DNA of 64,000 bases from Arcicella aurantiaca (GTDB taxonomy: Bacteria; Bacteroidota; Bacteroidia; Cytophagales; Spirosomataceae). Every line of letters starts with the position of its first letter. Positions within the stretch are counted from its first letter, which is position 1. Positions 18,031 to 26,472 of the stretch are shown here, in pieces. The stretch lies in NCBI RefSeq assembly GCF_003148625.1, contig NZ_QGGO01000012.1, forward strand, positions 1 to 64,000, read 5' to 3'. Position numbers and translations under genes: made by a program. The notes under the pieces were generated by a model. That model was not told the DNA's origin, did no database searches, and was given only the letters and a program-made list of their open reading frames with translations.

Positions 18031-18918
18031 ATGAAAGAACCTCGCAAAGTAACATATCTCCAAACCTTACAAGGATTTATACGTTTAATTCGTTGGCAGA
18101 ATTTGGCGATTATTGTCTTTACTCAATACTTCACCAGATTCTTTTTAATTGAAGATAAAACACTATCAATCAATCATTTATTTGAAATCCTCAAAGAGAG
18201 AAACCTGTTTTTTATTTCACTTTCAACAGTTTTGATTGCCGCTTCGGGTTATATCATTAACGATTATTATGATGTAAAAATTGACTTAGTTAATAAACCT
18301 GAAAGAGTTGTTATTGGTCGATATATCAAACGTCGTTGGGCTTTGTTGATTCATCAAATTTTCAATGGTTCTGGCATTTTGTTGGGTTTATTTGTCAGCC
18401 GAAAAGTGGCTTTGGTGAATTTGGCAGCCGTTTTTTGCTTGTGGCTTTATTCCAATCAATTGAAGCGGTTAGCTTTTTGGGGAAATTTGATGGTTGCCAT
18501 TCTCACGGGATTTTCTTTGTTGGTTTTAGCTGTTTATTATCCCGGGCATCAACGAGAAGTATGGATTTATGCTATTTTTTCATTTTTCATAACCCTGATT
18601 CGGGAAATAATTAAAGATATGGAAGACGTGAAAGGTGATGAAAAACATGGTTGCAGAACATTACCAATCATTTGGGGAATTGCCCGTACCAAATTATTGC
18701 TTTACTTCCTGATTGCTTCTTTTATTTCAACGCTTTTCATTTTAGCAACACAACTTCCAAACAATAGAATTGCTTATATTTTTTTATTAATGATGTTTCC
18801 TGTGGGATTTTTGACATACAAATTAGTGTATGCCGACAAACCCCGAGACTTTTCTTTTTTGAGTAACGCCTGTAAAATTATTATGCTAATTGGCGTTTTG
18901 ACGATGATTTTTGTATGA
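18031..18918 (+). CDS. UbiA-family prenyltransferase (geranylgeranylglycerol-phosphate geranylgeranyltransferase-like)
   Basis: A 295-residue integral membrane prenyltransferase with about eight hydrophobic segments. It has both aspartate-rich motifs that bind prenyl diphosphate through magnesium: NDYYDVKID after the second helix and DMEDVKGDEKHG in the later loop. Bacteroidota homologues are often annotated as geranylgeranylglycerol-phosphate geranylgeranyltransferase, but the acceptor is not settled by sequence. Its stop TGA overlaps an ATG (ATGA at 18915-18918) that was evidently once the start of purN; see the direct repeat there. Confidence 0.85.
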   Translation: MKEPRKVTYLQTLQGFIRLIRWQNLAIIVFTQYFTRFFLIEDKTLSINHLFEILKERNLFFISLSTVLIAASGYIINDYYDVKIDLVNKPERVVIGRYIKRRWALLIHQIFNGSGILLGLFVSRKVALVNLAAVFCLWLYSNQLKRLAFWGNLMVAILTGFSLLVLAVYYPGHQREVWIYAIFSFFITLIREIIKDMEDVKGDEKHGCRTLPIIWGIARTKLLLYFLIASFISTLFILATQLPNNRIAYIFLLMMFPVGFLTYKLVYADKPRDFSFLSNACKIIMLIGVLTMIFV

Positions 18919-18942
18919 AAAACCTTGCCATTTTTGCATCAG
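18915..18942 (+). repeat. 28-bp direct repeat, left copy: orphaned purN start
   Basis: The 28 bases from 18915 to 18942 (ATGAAAAACCTTGCCATTTT and on) are identical to the first 28 bases of purN at 19686-19713. Here they encode only MKNLAIFASV and then a stop. The match ends abruptly on both sides. It is the scar of the insertion that placed the toxin-antitoxin pair between the prenyltransferase gene and purN. Confidence 0.9.
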
Positions 18943-18982
18943 TATAAAGCAAAGTTGGTTAGTGAATAAAAATCAAATTTTA

Positions 18983-19002
18983 TACATTTGTATTAAACAA
19001 AT
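18983..19002 (+). promoter_or_regulatory. Candidate toxin-antitoxin promoter with overlapping operator
   Basis: TACATTTG at 18983-18990 fits the TAnnTTTG -7 box. An inverted repeat (ATTTGT, 5-base spacer, ACAAAT; 18986-19002) overlaps it, as expected if the antitoxin represses its own promoter. Regulation is inferred. Confidence 0.5.
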
Positions 19003-19032
19003 CAATTTGAGCATTATAAAATATTTAAAATC

Positions 19033-19272
19033 ATGCTACAAACTTATGAAGGCACATTGAATAATGGGCAAATTACTTGGAATCACCCAAATGATATTCC
19101 TCGTAAGGCAAAGGTTTTGATTACGATATTGGAGGAAGAAAAAGAGGTTGAAAAAAAAACAAAACCTTCTCTACAATTTAGAGGAGCTTTAAAACATTTA
19201 AGTCAGGAACAGAAAGACCAAAATAACCAAGAACTCCAAAATTTACGTGACGAATGGGAAAGAGCTATCTAA
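19033..19272 (+). CDS. Putative antitoxin of a PIN-domain toxin-antitoxin pair
   Basis: This 79-residue protein begins LQTYEGTLNNGQITW, a short beta-type N-terminus like that of small antitoxins with an AbrB/DUF2281-like fold. It continues with a charged helical half (ILEEEKEVEKKTKPSLQ to LQNLRDEWERAI) that would wrap the toxin. It overlaps the PIN toxin gene by 19 bp, showing translational coupling. I rest the antitoxin call on size, charge and position rather than on a clear family match. Confidence 0.75.
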   Translation: MLQTYEGTLNNGQITWNHPNDIPRKAKVLITILEEEKEVEKKTKPSLQFRGALKHLSQEQKDQNNQELQNLRDEWERAI

Positions 19273-19646
19273 TTGATACCAATGTATTTACAAAATATAT
19301 TCAGGGAGAGTTGTCCGAAAAAGGCGACGAGTTGTTAGATAACATTTTCAATACTTTTAGTTGTAAAATTTCAGTGATTACACGTATTGAATTATTAAGT
19401 TGGAATACCAATCCGACTACATTAAGTTTAATTGAAGAATTCATCAATATTTCAGAAGAGTTTGGATTAACTGAAGACGTTATTGGTAAGACTTCTGAAA
19501 TACGAAGAAATTTAAAAGTGAGACTTCCCGATGCCGTAATTGCTGCTACTGCATTTGTCAATGACTTAATCTTAATTTCTGACAATGACAGCGATTTTGG
19601 AAAAATTCCTTCTTTAAGATATATCAATCCCACGAAACTTAAATAA
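19254..19646 (+). CDS. PIN-domain ribonuclease toxin (VapC-like)
   Basis: A 130-residue PIN-domain protein. The acidic residues that bind the catalytic metal are in place: Asp in YLIDTNVF, Glu in ITRIELLSW, Asp in LPDAVIAATA, and the last acidic site in LISDNDSDFG. VapC-type toxins cut tRNA or rRNA and are held inactive by their antitoxin. It overlaps the antitoxin gene in front. Together the pair occupies an insertion flanked by a duplicated purN start. Confidence 0.9.
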   Translation: MGKSYLIDTNVFTKYIQGELSEKGDELLDNIFNTFSCKISVITRIELLSWNTNPTTLSLIEEFINISEEFGLTEDVIGKTSEIRRNLKVRLPDAVIAATAFVNDLILISDNDSDFGKIPSLRYINPTKLK

Positions 19647-19685
19647 AATTCGGGTTTACATTCAACTAATTATCCGAAAACAATA

Positions 19686-20252
19686 ATGAAAAACCTTGCC
19701 ATTTTTGCATCAGGCTCTGGCTCTAATGCCGAGCGAATTGTTGAATATTTTGCTAACTCTCAGGAGATTAACGTAAAAATGTTCCTTTGTAATAATCCCG
19801 AAGCTGGCGTTATCCAACGTGCCGAAAGATTACAAATTCCCTTAGTGATGTTCGACCGCCCTGCTTTTAAGTCGGGAGAAGTCGTGAAAACTTTACAAGA
19901 AAACCAAATTGATTGGGTGATTTTAGCGGGTTTTCTGTGGCTTGTACCCAAAAATATGGTAGAGGCTTTTCCAAACAAAATCATCAATATTCACCCTGCA
20001 CTTTTACCAAAATTTGGAGGAAAAGGAATGTACGGGCATTTTGTACATGAAGCCGTTGTGGAAAACAAAGAAACGGAATCGGGTATTACCATTCATTTTG
20101 TTAATGAACATTACGACGAAGGAGCAATCATTTTTCAAGCGTCATACCCCGTTACGCCTACCGACACCCCTGAAGACGTAGCCGCCAAAGGGCAAGTTTT
20201 AGAACATAAACACTTTCCAGAAGTGATTGAGAAAGTGGTTTTAAACTCGTAA
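19686..20252 (+). CDS. purN: Phosphoribosylglycinamide formyltransferase
   Basis: PurN transfers a formyl group from 10-formyl-tetrahydrofolate to GAR in purine synthesis. The protein is 188 residues, a normal length, and has LAIFASGSGSNAERIVEYF at the start with the phosphate-binding loop, VILAGFLWLVP in the middle, and the catalytic block IINIHPALLPKFGGKGMYG with Asn and His. SGITIHFVNEHYDEG then brings the catalytic Asp. The first 28 bases are duplicated 771 bp upstream, so the gene has lost its old overlap with the upstream prenyltransferase gene and now depends on transcription through, or from within, the inserted toxin-antitoxin module. Confidence 0.96.
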   Translation: MKNLAIFASGSGSNAERIVEYFANSQEINVKMFLCNNPEAGVIQRAERLQIPLVMFDRPAFKSGEVVKTLQENQIDWVILAGFLWLVPKNMVEAFPNKIINIHPALLPKFGGKGMYGHFVHEAVVENKETESGITIHFVNEHYDEGAIIFQASYPVTPTDTPEDVAAKGQVLEHKHFPEVIEKVVLNS

Positions 20253-20262
20253 AACTATCAAA

Positions 20263-20308
20263 AAATAACGCTTTGCATTGGTTCAACAATACAAAGCGTT
20301 ATTTTTTT
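20263..20308 (+). terminator. Two-way terminator between purN and the MFS gene
   Basis: A 13-bp stem (20263-20275 with 20292-20304), a 16-nt loop and a T run on the right, A run on the left. It serves the convergent purN and MFS genes. Confidence 0.85.
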
Positions 20309-20326
20309 GAATAGATATTTATCACA

Positions 20327-21580
20327 TTATTCAACGAAATCTAAATCCTTAGAAAACGTTTCTTCTAATTTATAAGTCCCCAATAAAGCGGCACCATAAC
20401 AAATTATTCCTATAATTAAAGCAGCAGTAACAAGCCCAAAAGATGGAATCAAAGCTTTGAAACCAACCGTAATTGGAATTAATGCCCCACGTACAAAATT
20501 AGGAACAGTAGTTGTTGCAGTTGCTCTGATATTTGTACCAAATTGCTCTGAAGCCATCGTAACGAAAACAGCCCAAAAACCTCCTCCAAAACCTAAAAGT
20601 AAACAAAGAATGTAAAAAACATTGGCAGATAAACCGTTGGCATTGAGAAAAACAATGGTGACTAAAACGGCAAAAATCACAAATATGTAAACGGTTTTCT
20701 TTCTACTTTTCAAAACTTGGCTTACCCAACCACTCAAAAAATCACCCAAAGAAAGTCCTGTGTAGCAAAACATAATGGTTTTTCCTCCTGTAATTTCTCC
20801 TTGAATATTCAATACTTTGCTCATTTCTGGAGCAGTTAAAATTAAAATCCCCACAACGTACCAAACAGGTAAACCAATCAAAATACAGTAAAAATATTTC
20901 ATAAAACGTTCTCGATTCGAGAAAAGACTTAGGAAATTCCCTTTCTCTATACCTGCTTCTACCTTCTGAAAAAGTACCGATTCAAAAGTTCCAAAACGTA
21001 AAATCAATAAGAAAAGCCCCATTCCTCCACCAATAAAGTAGCAAATTCTCCACCATTCTGGGTCTTGACTTGCACCCCCAACTGCTGCCGCTGTTACGGC
21101 TCCTAATGCACCTGTTCCAGCAATCACCAACGCTCCGATTCCTCTTTTTTCTCTTGGTAAAGTTTCATTAACTAAGGTAATTCCAGCTCCTAATTCTCCT
21201 GCTAAACCAACTCCTGCCATAAACCTGAGGATTCCGTATTGTGTTATTGCTTCTAAAAATGCAGTATCTTGAACAAATCCATTCAAAACATTGGCAGTTG
21301 AATACATCAAAATTGAGCCAAACAATACCGATTTACGCCCTTTTTTATCTCCCCAAATTCCCCATAACATTCCGCCAATCAACATTCCTGCCATTTGAAT
21401 ATTAAACAGAGAAAGCCCTTCTGATAATTGTTGTGCTTTATCTAAACCTAAATTAGCAAGACTCGGATTACGCACTACCCCGAAAAGAATAAGGTCATAA
21501 ACATCCACAAAATAGCCCAAAGCAGCTACGGCAATCAGTATTTTTGCATTTTTAGAAATAGAGGTATCTGTTGTGGTCAT
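20327..21580 (-). CDS. MFS transporter (sugar/organic-acid carrier type)
   Basis: A 417-residue major facilitator with twelve predicted helices. The N-terminal half has the loop GDKKGRKSVLFG between helices 2 and 3, the MFS signature that fits the sugar-porter and metabolite:H+ symporter groups, plus RFMAGVGLAGELGAGITLVNE, here quoted as GVGLAGELGAGITLVNE. The substrate cannot be fixed from sequence. It is downstream of rodA on the same strand (125 bp gap) but is probably not functionally tied to it. Confidence 0.85.
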   Translation of the reverse strand: MTTTDTSISKNAKILIAVAALGYFVDVYDLILFGVVRNPSLANLGLDKAQQLSEGLSLFNIQMAGMLIGGMLWGIWGDKKGRKSVLFGSILMYSTANVLNGFVQDTAFLEAITQYGILRFMAGVGLAGELGAGITLVNETLPREKRGIGALVIAGTGALGAVTAAAVGGASQDPEWWRICYFIGGGMGLFLLILRFGTFESVLFQKVEAGIEKGNFLSLFSNRERFMKYFYCILIGLPVWYVVGILILTAPEMSKVLNIQGEITGGKTIMFCYTGLSLGDFLSGWVSQVLKSRKKTVYIFVIFAVLVTIVFLNANGLSANVFYILCLLLGFGGGFWAVFVTMASEQFGTNIRATATTTVPNFVRGALIPITVGFKALIPSFGLVTAALIIGIICYGAALLGTYKLEETFSKDLDFVE

Positions 21581-21705
21581 ATTGGAATTGTATGTTAGAG
21601 ATTGACGATTAATCTTTTGTTTGAACTACGATTTATTGATTTTAGGATTTAGCACTCTCTCCAACTATTATTCGTAAATCGTAATTCAAAAAATCTTTAT
21701 TCTTT

Positions 21706-22995
21706 TTACCATCTTGATAAAACCTGAGAACGGTGAGCATCAATTTTTAAGAAAATGAATAATAAAATAGAGAACGACCAAAGCGAAGAACCTCCATAAC
21801 TAAAAAACGGCAAAGGAATCCCGATTACGGGCATTAAGCCAATTGTCATTCCAATATTAACCATAAAGTGGAAAAACAAAATTGAAACAACGCCATAGCC
21901 ATAGACTCGGGCAAATCGAGATTTTTGTCGCTCTGCTAAGTAAATAACTCTCAATAATAAGCTCAGAAACAAGCCCACCACTAATAAACTTCCTGCAAAA
22001 CCTTCTTCTTCGCCAACAGTACAAAAAATAAAGTCGGTACTTTGTTCGGGTACGAAATCAAATTTGGTTTGTGTTCCTTGTAAATAACCTTTCCCAATTA
22101 ATCCACCCGAACCAATTGCAATTTTAGCTTGACGAACATTATACCCCGTTTTCTTACGGTCAAAATCAGGGTCGATTAATACTTTTATACGGTTTCTCTG
22201 GTGTTCTTGGAGAACATTATTAATTGCCCAATCAACCCCCGTAGCAAAAACACCCATCGCAAAAGCAACGCCCAAAATCATCAGAATATTCCGAGTTTTG
22301 CGTTCATAACGTGGTAAAATCCAGATTATTAATCCCGATAAAACCGCCAAACCCACAAATATTTGCCAAGAAGGATAAATCAGTGACAATACAAATAATA
22401 TAATAATACTCAGAAATGATGCAGGATAAACTCCCGGAAGACCTTCACGATATAACAAAACCATGAATGAAGCAAAAACCAATGCAACTCCCGTTTCTTT
22501 TGAAAGTAATATCAACACAGGTGGAATCAAGATGATAAGAGCTACATTAAATTGGTCTTTGAAACGAGACAAATTAACCATTGGCGTACTCACGTATTTT
22601 GCCAGAGCTAAAGCCGTTGCCATTTTAGCAAACTCAGCGGGCTGTATCTGAAAACCGCCAATCCGAATCCATGAGTGCGAACCTTTAATCTCAGCCCCAA
22701 TCACAAAAACGGAAATTAGCATGAAAATAAAGAAACCATAAATGAAAAATGCAGTCGTTTCATAAAAACGGTAATCAATTACTAAAATCGCAATAATTAA
22801 TAAAACCGTAGTGCCAATCCAGATAAGTTGTTTACCTGCATTGGTATCGAAAAAGCCAGCGTCGCCAATCCAAAGCGGGTTTTCGGGATTATAAATTGCT
22901 GCATATATATTTGCCCAGCCTACTATCACACACACGATGAAAAGGAGGACAGTAATCCAATCTAAATTTTTTGATATTTTCTCTTGTCTTGCCAT
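21706..22995 (-). CDS. rodA: Peptidoglycan glycosyltransferase of the elongation complex
   Basis: This 429-residue SEDS protein polymerises lipid II during lateral wall growth. Ten hydrophobic helices are visible. Family blocks are FQIQPAEFAKMATALALAKY (the GxQPSE-like motif), YQRNRIKV-like sequence EHQRNRIKVLIDP, GSGGLIGKGYLQGTQ, FVPEQSTDFIF followed by EEGF, and the C-terminal GMTIGLMPVIGIPLPFFSYGG, shortened here to TIGLMPVIGIPLPFFSYGG. It follows mrdA on the same strand across 207 bp, the usual PBP2-RodA pairing. Confidence 0.95.
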   Translation of the reverse strand: MARQEKISKNLDWITVLLFIVCVIVGWANIYAAIYNPENPLWIGDAGFFDTNAGKQLIWIGTTVLLIIAILVIDYRFYETTAFFIYGFFIFMLISVFVIGAEIKGSHSWIRIGGFQIQPAEFAKMATALALAKYVSTPMVNLSRFKDQFNVALIILIPPVLILLSKETGVALVFASFMVLLYREGLPGVYPASFLSIIILFVLSLIYPSWQIFVGLAVLSGLIIWILPRYERKTRNILMILGVAFAMGVFATGVDWAINNVLQEHQRNRIKVLIDPDFDRKKTGYNVRQAKIAIGSGGLIGKGYLQGTQTKFDFVPEQSTDFIFCTVGEEEGFAGSLLVVGLFLSLLLRVIYLAERQKSRFARVYGYGVVSILFFHFMVNIGMTIGLMPVIGIPLPFFSYGGSSLWSFSILLFIFLKIDAHRSQVLSRW

Positions 22996-23202
22996 TATTT
23001 TAGTGATTAGTGATTGGTTACCGATAATTAGGAATTGGTTATCTCAAATAAGTAGGGGTTGGGATTTAGGTGTTAGGATTTAGCACCATCATAAGCCTGA
23101 TTATCAATGGCTTATAAAATTCCAAAAATGGTTTAAATTTGAACGATTACTTATTTAAGCACAACCAATAACTAATAACCAATTAACCAATAACTATTTC
23201 CT
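22996..23202. repeat. Word-repeat spacer between mrdA and rodA
   Basis: TAGTGATTGGTTA and GGAATTGGTTA words on the left are mirrored by CCAATAACTAATAACC words on the right. The middle holds AGTAGGGGTTGGGATTTAGG, whose first part recurs at 9268. No coding sequence is seen. Confidence 0.5.
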
Positions 23203-25206
23203 TTACCTCTTCGGTTTCATCGGAATTTTAAAGGTATTTGGTTTTTCTGCCCCCATGAGTGGTAAAGTTTGTGGGGTTGTTAAAAACAATTCTTCATCTA
23301 CTTTTTTCACAACACTGTCTTTCTTAGCAGAAGGGTTTTTAGAATTGTCTGATTTGGGAGTAGTTCTAATTATATTGATTGGATAGCCCTTATTCATCCA
23401 TTTTGTTTCAATGGCTTTTCTGTCAGAATGCCCTTTAATGTATTTTTCAACACATAATGAAGCAATTGGAGCTGCATGAGCCCCACCAGAACCTGCATTT
23501 TCGACAAAAACAGCAATGGCAATTTTAGGATTTTCTCTCGGAGCAAAAGCTATAAAAATGGAGTGGTTTTCTCCGTGTCGGTTTTGTGACGTTCCTGTTT
23601 TTCCACACATCTGAATATCACTCAAACGTCCGTCTCCCGAAACTGTACCATTATTAACTGCCGCAACCATTCCACCGATAACGGTTTCAAAATGACGGCG
23701 GTCAATGCCTACGGAAATTTTTTCTTTATATTTTTCGTCAATATCCCCAACTTTCCCAATTCCTTTGACTAAGTGTGGGCGATAATACCAGCCTCTATTG
23801 GCAATAATTGCTGCTACATTTGCCATTTTCAGAGGATTTACAATAATTTCTCCTTCTCCAATACTATTACTGGCAATATTTGAAAACTTCCAACGAAGCG
23901 GTGCTTTTTCTTGCCCTCCGTACATTTTATCATAATACGGAACATCGGGCAATTTTCCTTTTTTCTCATTCGGAAGGTCAATTTCTAAAGATTGTCCTAT
24001 ACCGAATTTAGCAACCATTTCGTCCCATTTTTCTAAACCTACTGCCGATTTTTTAAAAACATTGGTTTCATTGTTCTTATAAATCATTCGTTTGTAAGTC
24101 TGGTAAAAATATGGGTTACAAGAATACTGAATGGCTTTTTGTACATCACTTGCTACGGGGTGATTGTGGCTACAATTTATTGGAGAGCCGCCATGCCCAA
24201 AACCTGTTCCTGCCGAAATAGCCCCCATTTGCAAAGCAACCAATGCTTGGATAATCTTAAATGTTGAACCTGGTCGATAATACGCACTTGGTGGACGATT
24301 CAACAACGGATGTAATGGATTTAGATTTAAGGTTTGGAAGTATTTAGAGTACGTTCTTCCCGATAACAAACTTGGGTCATAAGTTGGAGCAGAAACCATC
24401 GCTAAAACTTCACCTGTTGAGGGTTCAATGGCTACCACACTACCTACTTTGTGTTGCATCAAACTATCTGCATAGGCTTGCAAATTGATGTCGATAGACG
24501 TAATTAAATTTTTACCAGCAATAGGGTCTTTATCAAAAGCACCGTTTTTAAACGCACCTTTTTCAACACCCCGACTGTTTACCATCATGTATTTAATGCC
24601 TCTTTCTCCTCTGAGTTTTTCCTCATATTGGCGTTCCAAACCTGTAACGCCTACATAGTCACCCTGACGATAATAGTCGTCTCCAGTTTCCTCTTGTTTC
24701 AATAAGCGTTCTGGACTGATTTCCCCAACATATCCTAAAGCATTAGCCATAGCTTTCGAGTCGTAGGTACGTAAAGCACTAACCTGAAAGTCGAATCCAG
24801 GATAATCAACCATTGCATCTTGTACACGAGCATAGTCTTGTCGAGAAAGCTGACGTAACATCAATGACGGACGAACGGGAGAGTAAATTCTGGCAAGATG
24901 AGTAAGGCTGTCAAACTCAGGGCGAGTAATACCAAAAATCTCACAGAAACGAAGCGTATCTGCAACTTTTGCTTTTTTGGGCGTAACATACAAATCATAA
25001 ACAACGGTATTGCTTACAATCAGTTTTTTGTTTCGGTCATAAACCAAACCCCGAAAAGGTACTTGAATCAACTTTCTGATGGCATTATTTTCAGCATCAA
25101 GTTTATAAGTTTCGTCGATGACTTGTAAATAGAATAATCTGCTAACGTAAATCAACGCTATCAGAATAAAAAATCCTTGAATAAATCGTTTTCTAATCTC
25201 TTCCAT
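23203..25206 (-). CDS. mrdA: Penicillin-binding protein 2 (class B transpeptidase)
   Basis: A 667-residue peptidoglycan transpeptidase that works with RodA in elongation. It has one N-terminal transmembrane helix (about 9-29), a PBP dimer domain (QVPFRGLVYDRNKKLIVSN to GDYVGVTGLERQYE), and the transpeptidase domain with Ser314-Lys317 (PGSTFK), an SCN-type motif (QYSCNPYFYQT) and KTGT (CGKTGTSQNR). The C-terminal tail after the catalytic domain is rich in Lys, Ser and Pro and probably disordered. rodA follows downstream. Confidence 0.96.
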   Translation of the reverse strand: MEEIRKRFIQGFFILIALIYVSRLFYLQVIDETYKLDAENNAIRKLIQVPFRGLVYDRNKKLIVSNTVVYDLYVTPKKAKVADTLRFCEIFGITRPEFDSLTHLARIYSPVRPSLMLRQLSRQDYARVQDAMVDYPGFDFQVSALRTYDSKAMANALGYVGEISPERLLKQEETGDDYYRQGDYVGVTGLERQYEEKLRGERGIKYMMVNSRGVEKGAFKNGAFDKDPIAGKNLITSIDINLQAYADSLMQHKVGSVVAIEPSTGEVLAMVSAPTYDPSLLSGRTYSKYFQTLNLNPLHPLLNRPPSAYYRPGSTFKIIQALVALQMGAISAGTGFGHGGSPINCSHNHPVASDVQKAIQYSCNPYFYQTYKRMIYKNNETNVFKKSAVGLEKWDEMVAKFGIGQSLEIDLPNEKKGKLPDVPYYDKMYGGQEKAPLRWKFSNIASNSIGEGEIIVNPLKMANVAAIIANRGWYYRPHLVKGIGKVGDIDEKYKEKISVGIDRRHFETVIGGMVAAVNNGTVSGDGRLSDIQMCGKTGTSQNRHGENHSIFIAFAPRENPKIAIAVFVENAGSGGAHAAPIASLCVEKYIKGHSDRKAIETKWMNKGYPINIIRTTPKSDNSKNPSAKKDSVVKKVDEELFLTTPQTLPLMGAEKPNTFKIPMKPKR

Positions 25207-25299
25207 TGGGGAACGAGTAATTGGGTAAAAGATGGATGAGTAATGGGTAATTAATAATGGACAATGAGCAATTAGTAAAGTGAGTAATTATCAATTAAT

Positions 25300-25662
25300 C
25301 TATCTCAACAACGTCAAAGCTAAAGCAATAATTGCAGGCATTGCTTGCGTAAAAAATATTGATTTTTGTGCTGTCAAAGCACCGTAAATTCCTGCCACGA
25401 TAATACAACCTAAAAAGAAGCAAGCCACATTGACGCTCCATTGTGAGTCGGTAATTAATAAAGACCACACAAGTCCTGCTCCCAAAAAGCCATTATACAA
25501 TCCTTGATTTGCCGCTAAACTTTTGGTTGGCACAAACAAATCTTTCGGAAAACCTTTAAATATTTTTGGACCTTTGGTTGTCCAAGCAAACATTTCAATA
25601 TACAAAATATAAAAAGCCTCTAAGGCAACTAAACCAATAGCGATTTCAGAAAGTATTTTCAT
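25300..25662 (-). CDS. DUF1304 family small membrane protein
   Basis: This 120-residue protein has four hydrophobic helices. It matches the DUF1304 pattern: an N-terminal helix with ALEAFYILYIEMFAW, the loop FVPTKSLAANQGLYNGFLGAG, and a C-terminal helix pair. The function of the family is not known. It lies between mrdA and atpZ, with a long word-repeat array upstream. Confidence 0.85.
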   Translation of the reverse strand: MKILSEIAIGLVALEAFYILYIEMFAWTTKGPKIFKGFPKDLFVPTKSLAANQGLYNGFLGAGLVWSLLITDSQWSVNVACFFLGCIIVAGIYGALTAQKSIFFTQAMPAIIALALTLLR

Positions 25663-25990
25663 TTTTTTAGGGGATTTAGGGGGGTAAGAGTTAAGAGGTA
25701 AGAGTTAAGAGTTAAGAGTTAAGAGTTAAGAGTTAAGAGTTAATTTTTCCCTTACTCACAAACTTATCACTCATAAACTCACAAACTTATCACTCATAAA
25801 CTCACAAACTTATCACTTATAAACTCACAAACTTATCACTCATAAACTTATCACTCATAAACTCACAAACTTATCACTCATAAACTCATAACTCATAAAC
25901 TCACAAACTTATCACTCATAAACTCACAAACTTATCACTCATAAACTCATAAACTTATCACTCATAAACTCATAAACTCACAAACTCCCA
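25663..25990. repeat. 23-bp minisatellite array plus GAGTTAA repeats
   Basis: From about 25685 there are several copies of AAGAGTTAAGAGTT words. From about 25751 to 25985 a 23-bp unit (AAACTCACAAACTTATCACTCAT) is repeated about ten times in full or shortened forms such as AAACTCAT and AAACTTATCACTCAT. There is no spacer/repeat alternation, so it is not a CRISPR array. Copy number is likely to vary between strains. Confidence 0.85.
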
Positions 25991-26197
25991 TCACTCCTTC
26001 GGTAATCCTTTGATAAATAAGTACATTCCTGCAAAAATGAAAAACAACGAACACCCAACAGTAAACCACGGCGTTTGCATTTTGAATTTTTCATCCAACC
26101 AAGTACCCAGATATACGCCAATGACAATCGTCACGAGCATCTGCATTCCTGCCCCTGCATAACGTGCATATTTATTGGGAGTATTATTTTGTTCCAT
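25991..26197 (-). CDS. atpZ: AtpZ/AtpI family F0F1 ATPase-associated protein
   Basis: I choose the ATG at 26197, giving 68 residues that start MEQNNTPNKYARYAG; upstream codons are open but do not look coding. Two transmembrane helices fit the AtpZ/AtpI family: GMQMLVTIVIGVYLGTWLDEK, quoted here as MLVTIVIGVYLGTWLDEK, then PWFTVGCSLFFIFAGMYLFI. These small proteins assist assembly of ATP synthase or act as a magnesium/calcium carrier next to atp genes. No atp operon follows here; DUF1304 does. Confidence 0.8.
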   Translation of the reverse strand: MEQNNTPNKYARYAGAGMQMLVTIVIGVYLGTWLDEKFKMQTPWFTVGCSLFFIFAGMYLFIKGLPKE

Positions 26198-26472
26198 TTT
26201 ACAAAAATAAACCTTTGTTAGCACAATAGAAATATTAGACAAGATAGTTTTTTGAAGAATTATTTTCAAGGTAAAAAAGCAGTCAAAAAACCATATATTT
26301 TGCTCTGATTGTTTAATTTTCAATCAATTATAACCTTGTATTTGAATTCTTATTCCTTTGGCATGGAAACTGATACTATTTTTGTGTAAAATTGCGTTTT
26401 AAAATTACGGTTAGTTAGCCGTTTTCTCTTTGTGCCTCTGTGCGACTGTCACCTTGTGCCTCTTTTCAAGAA

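Noticed and set aside
19301-19633. 110-codon open frame antisense to the PIN toxin
   Set aside because: The PIN frame has its catalytic acids and a coupled antitoxin; the antisense frame has no family features.
25751-25985. Possible CRISPR array
   Set aside because: The 23-bp units are directly adjacent, with no unique spacers and no cas genes; it is a minisatellite.
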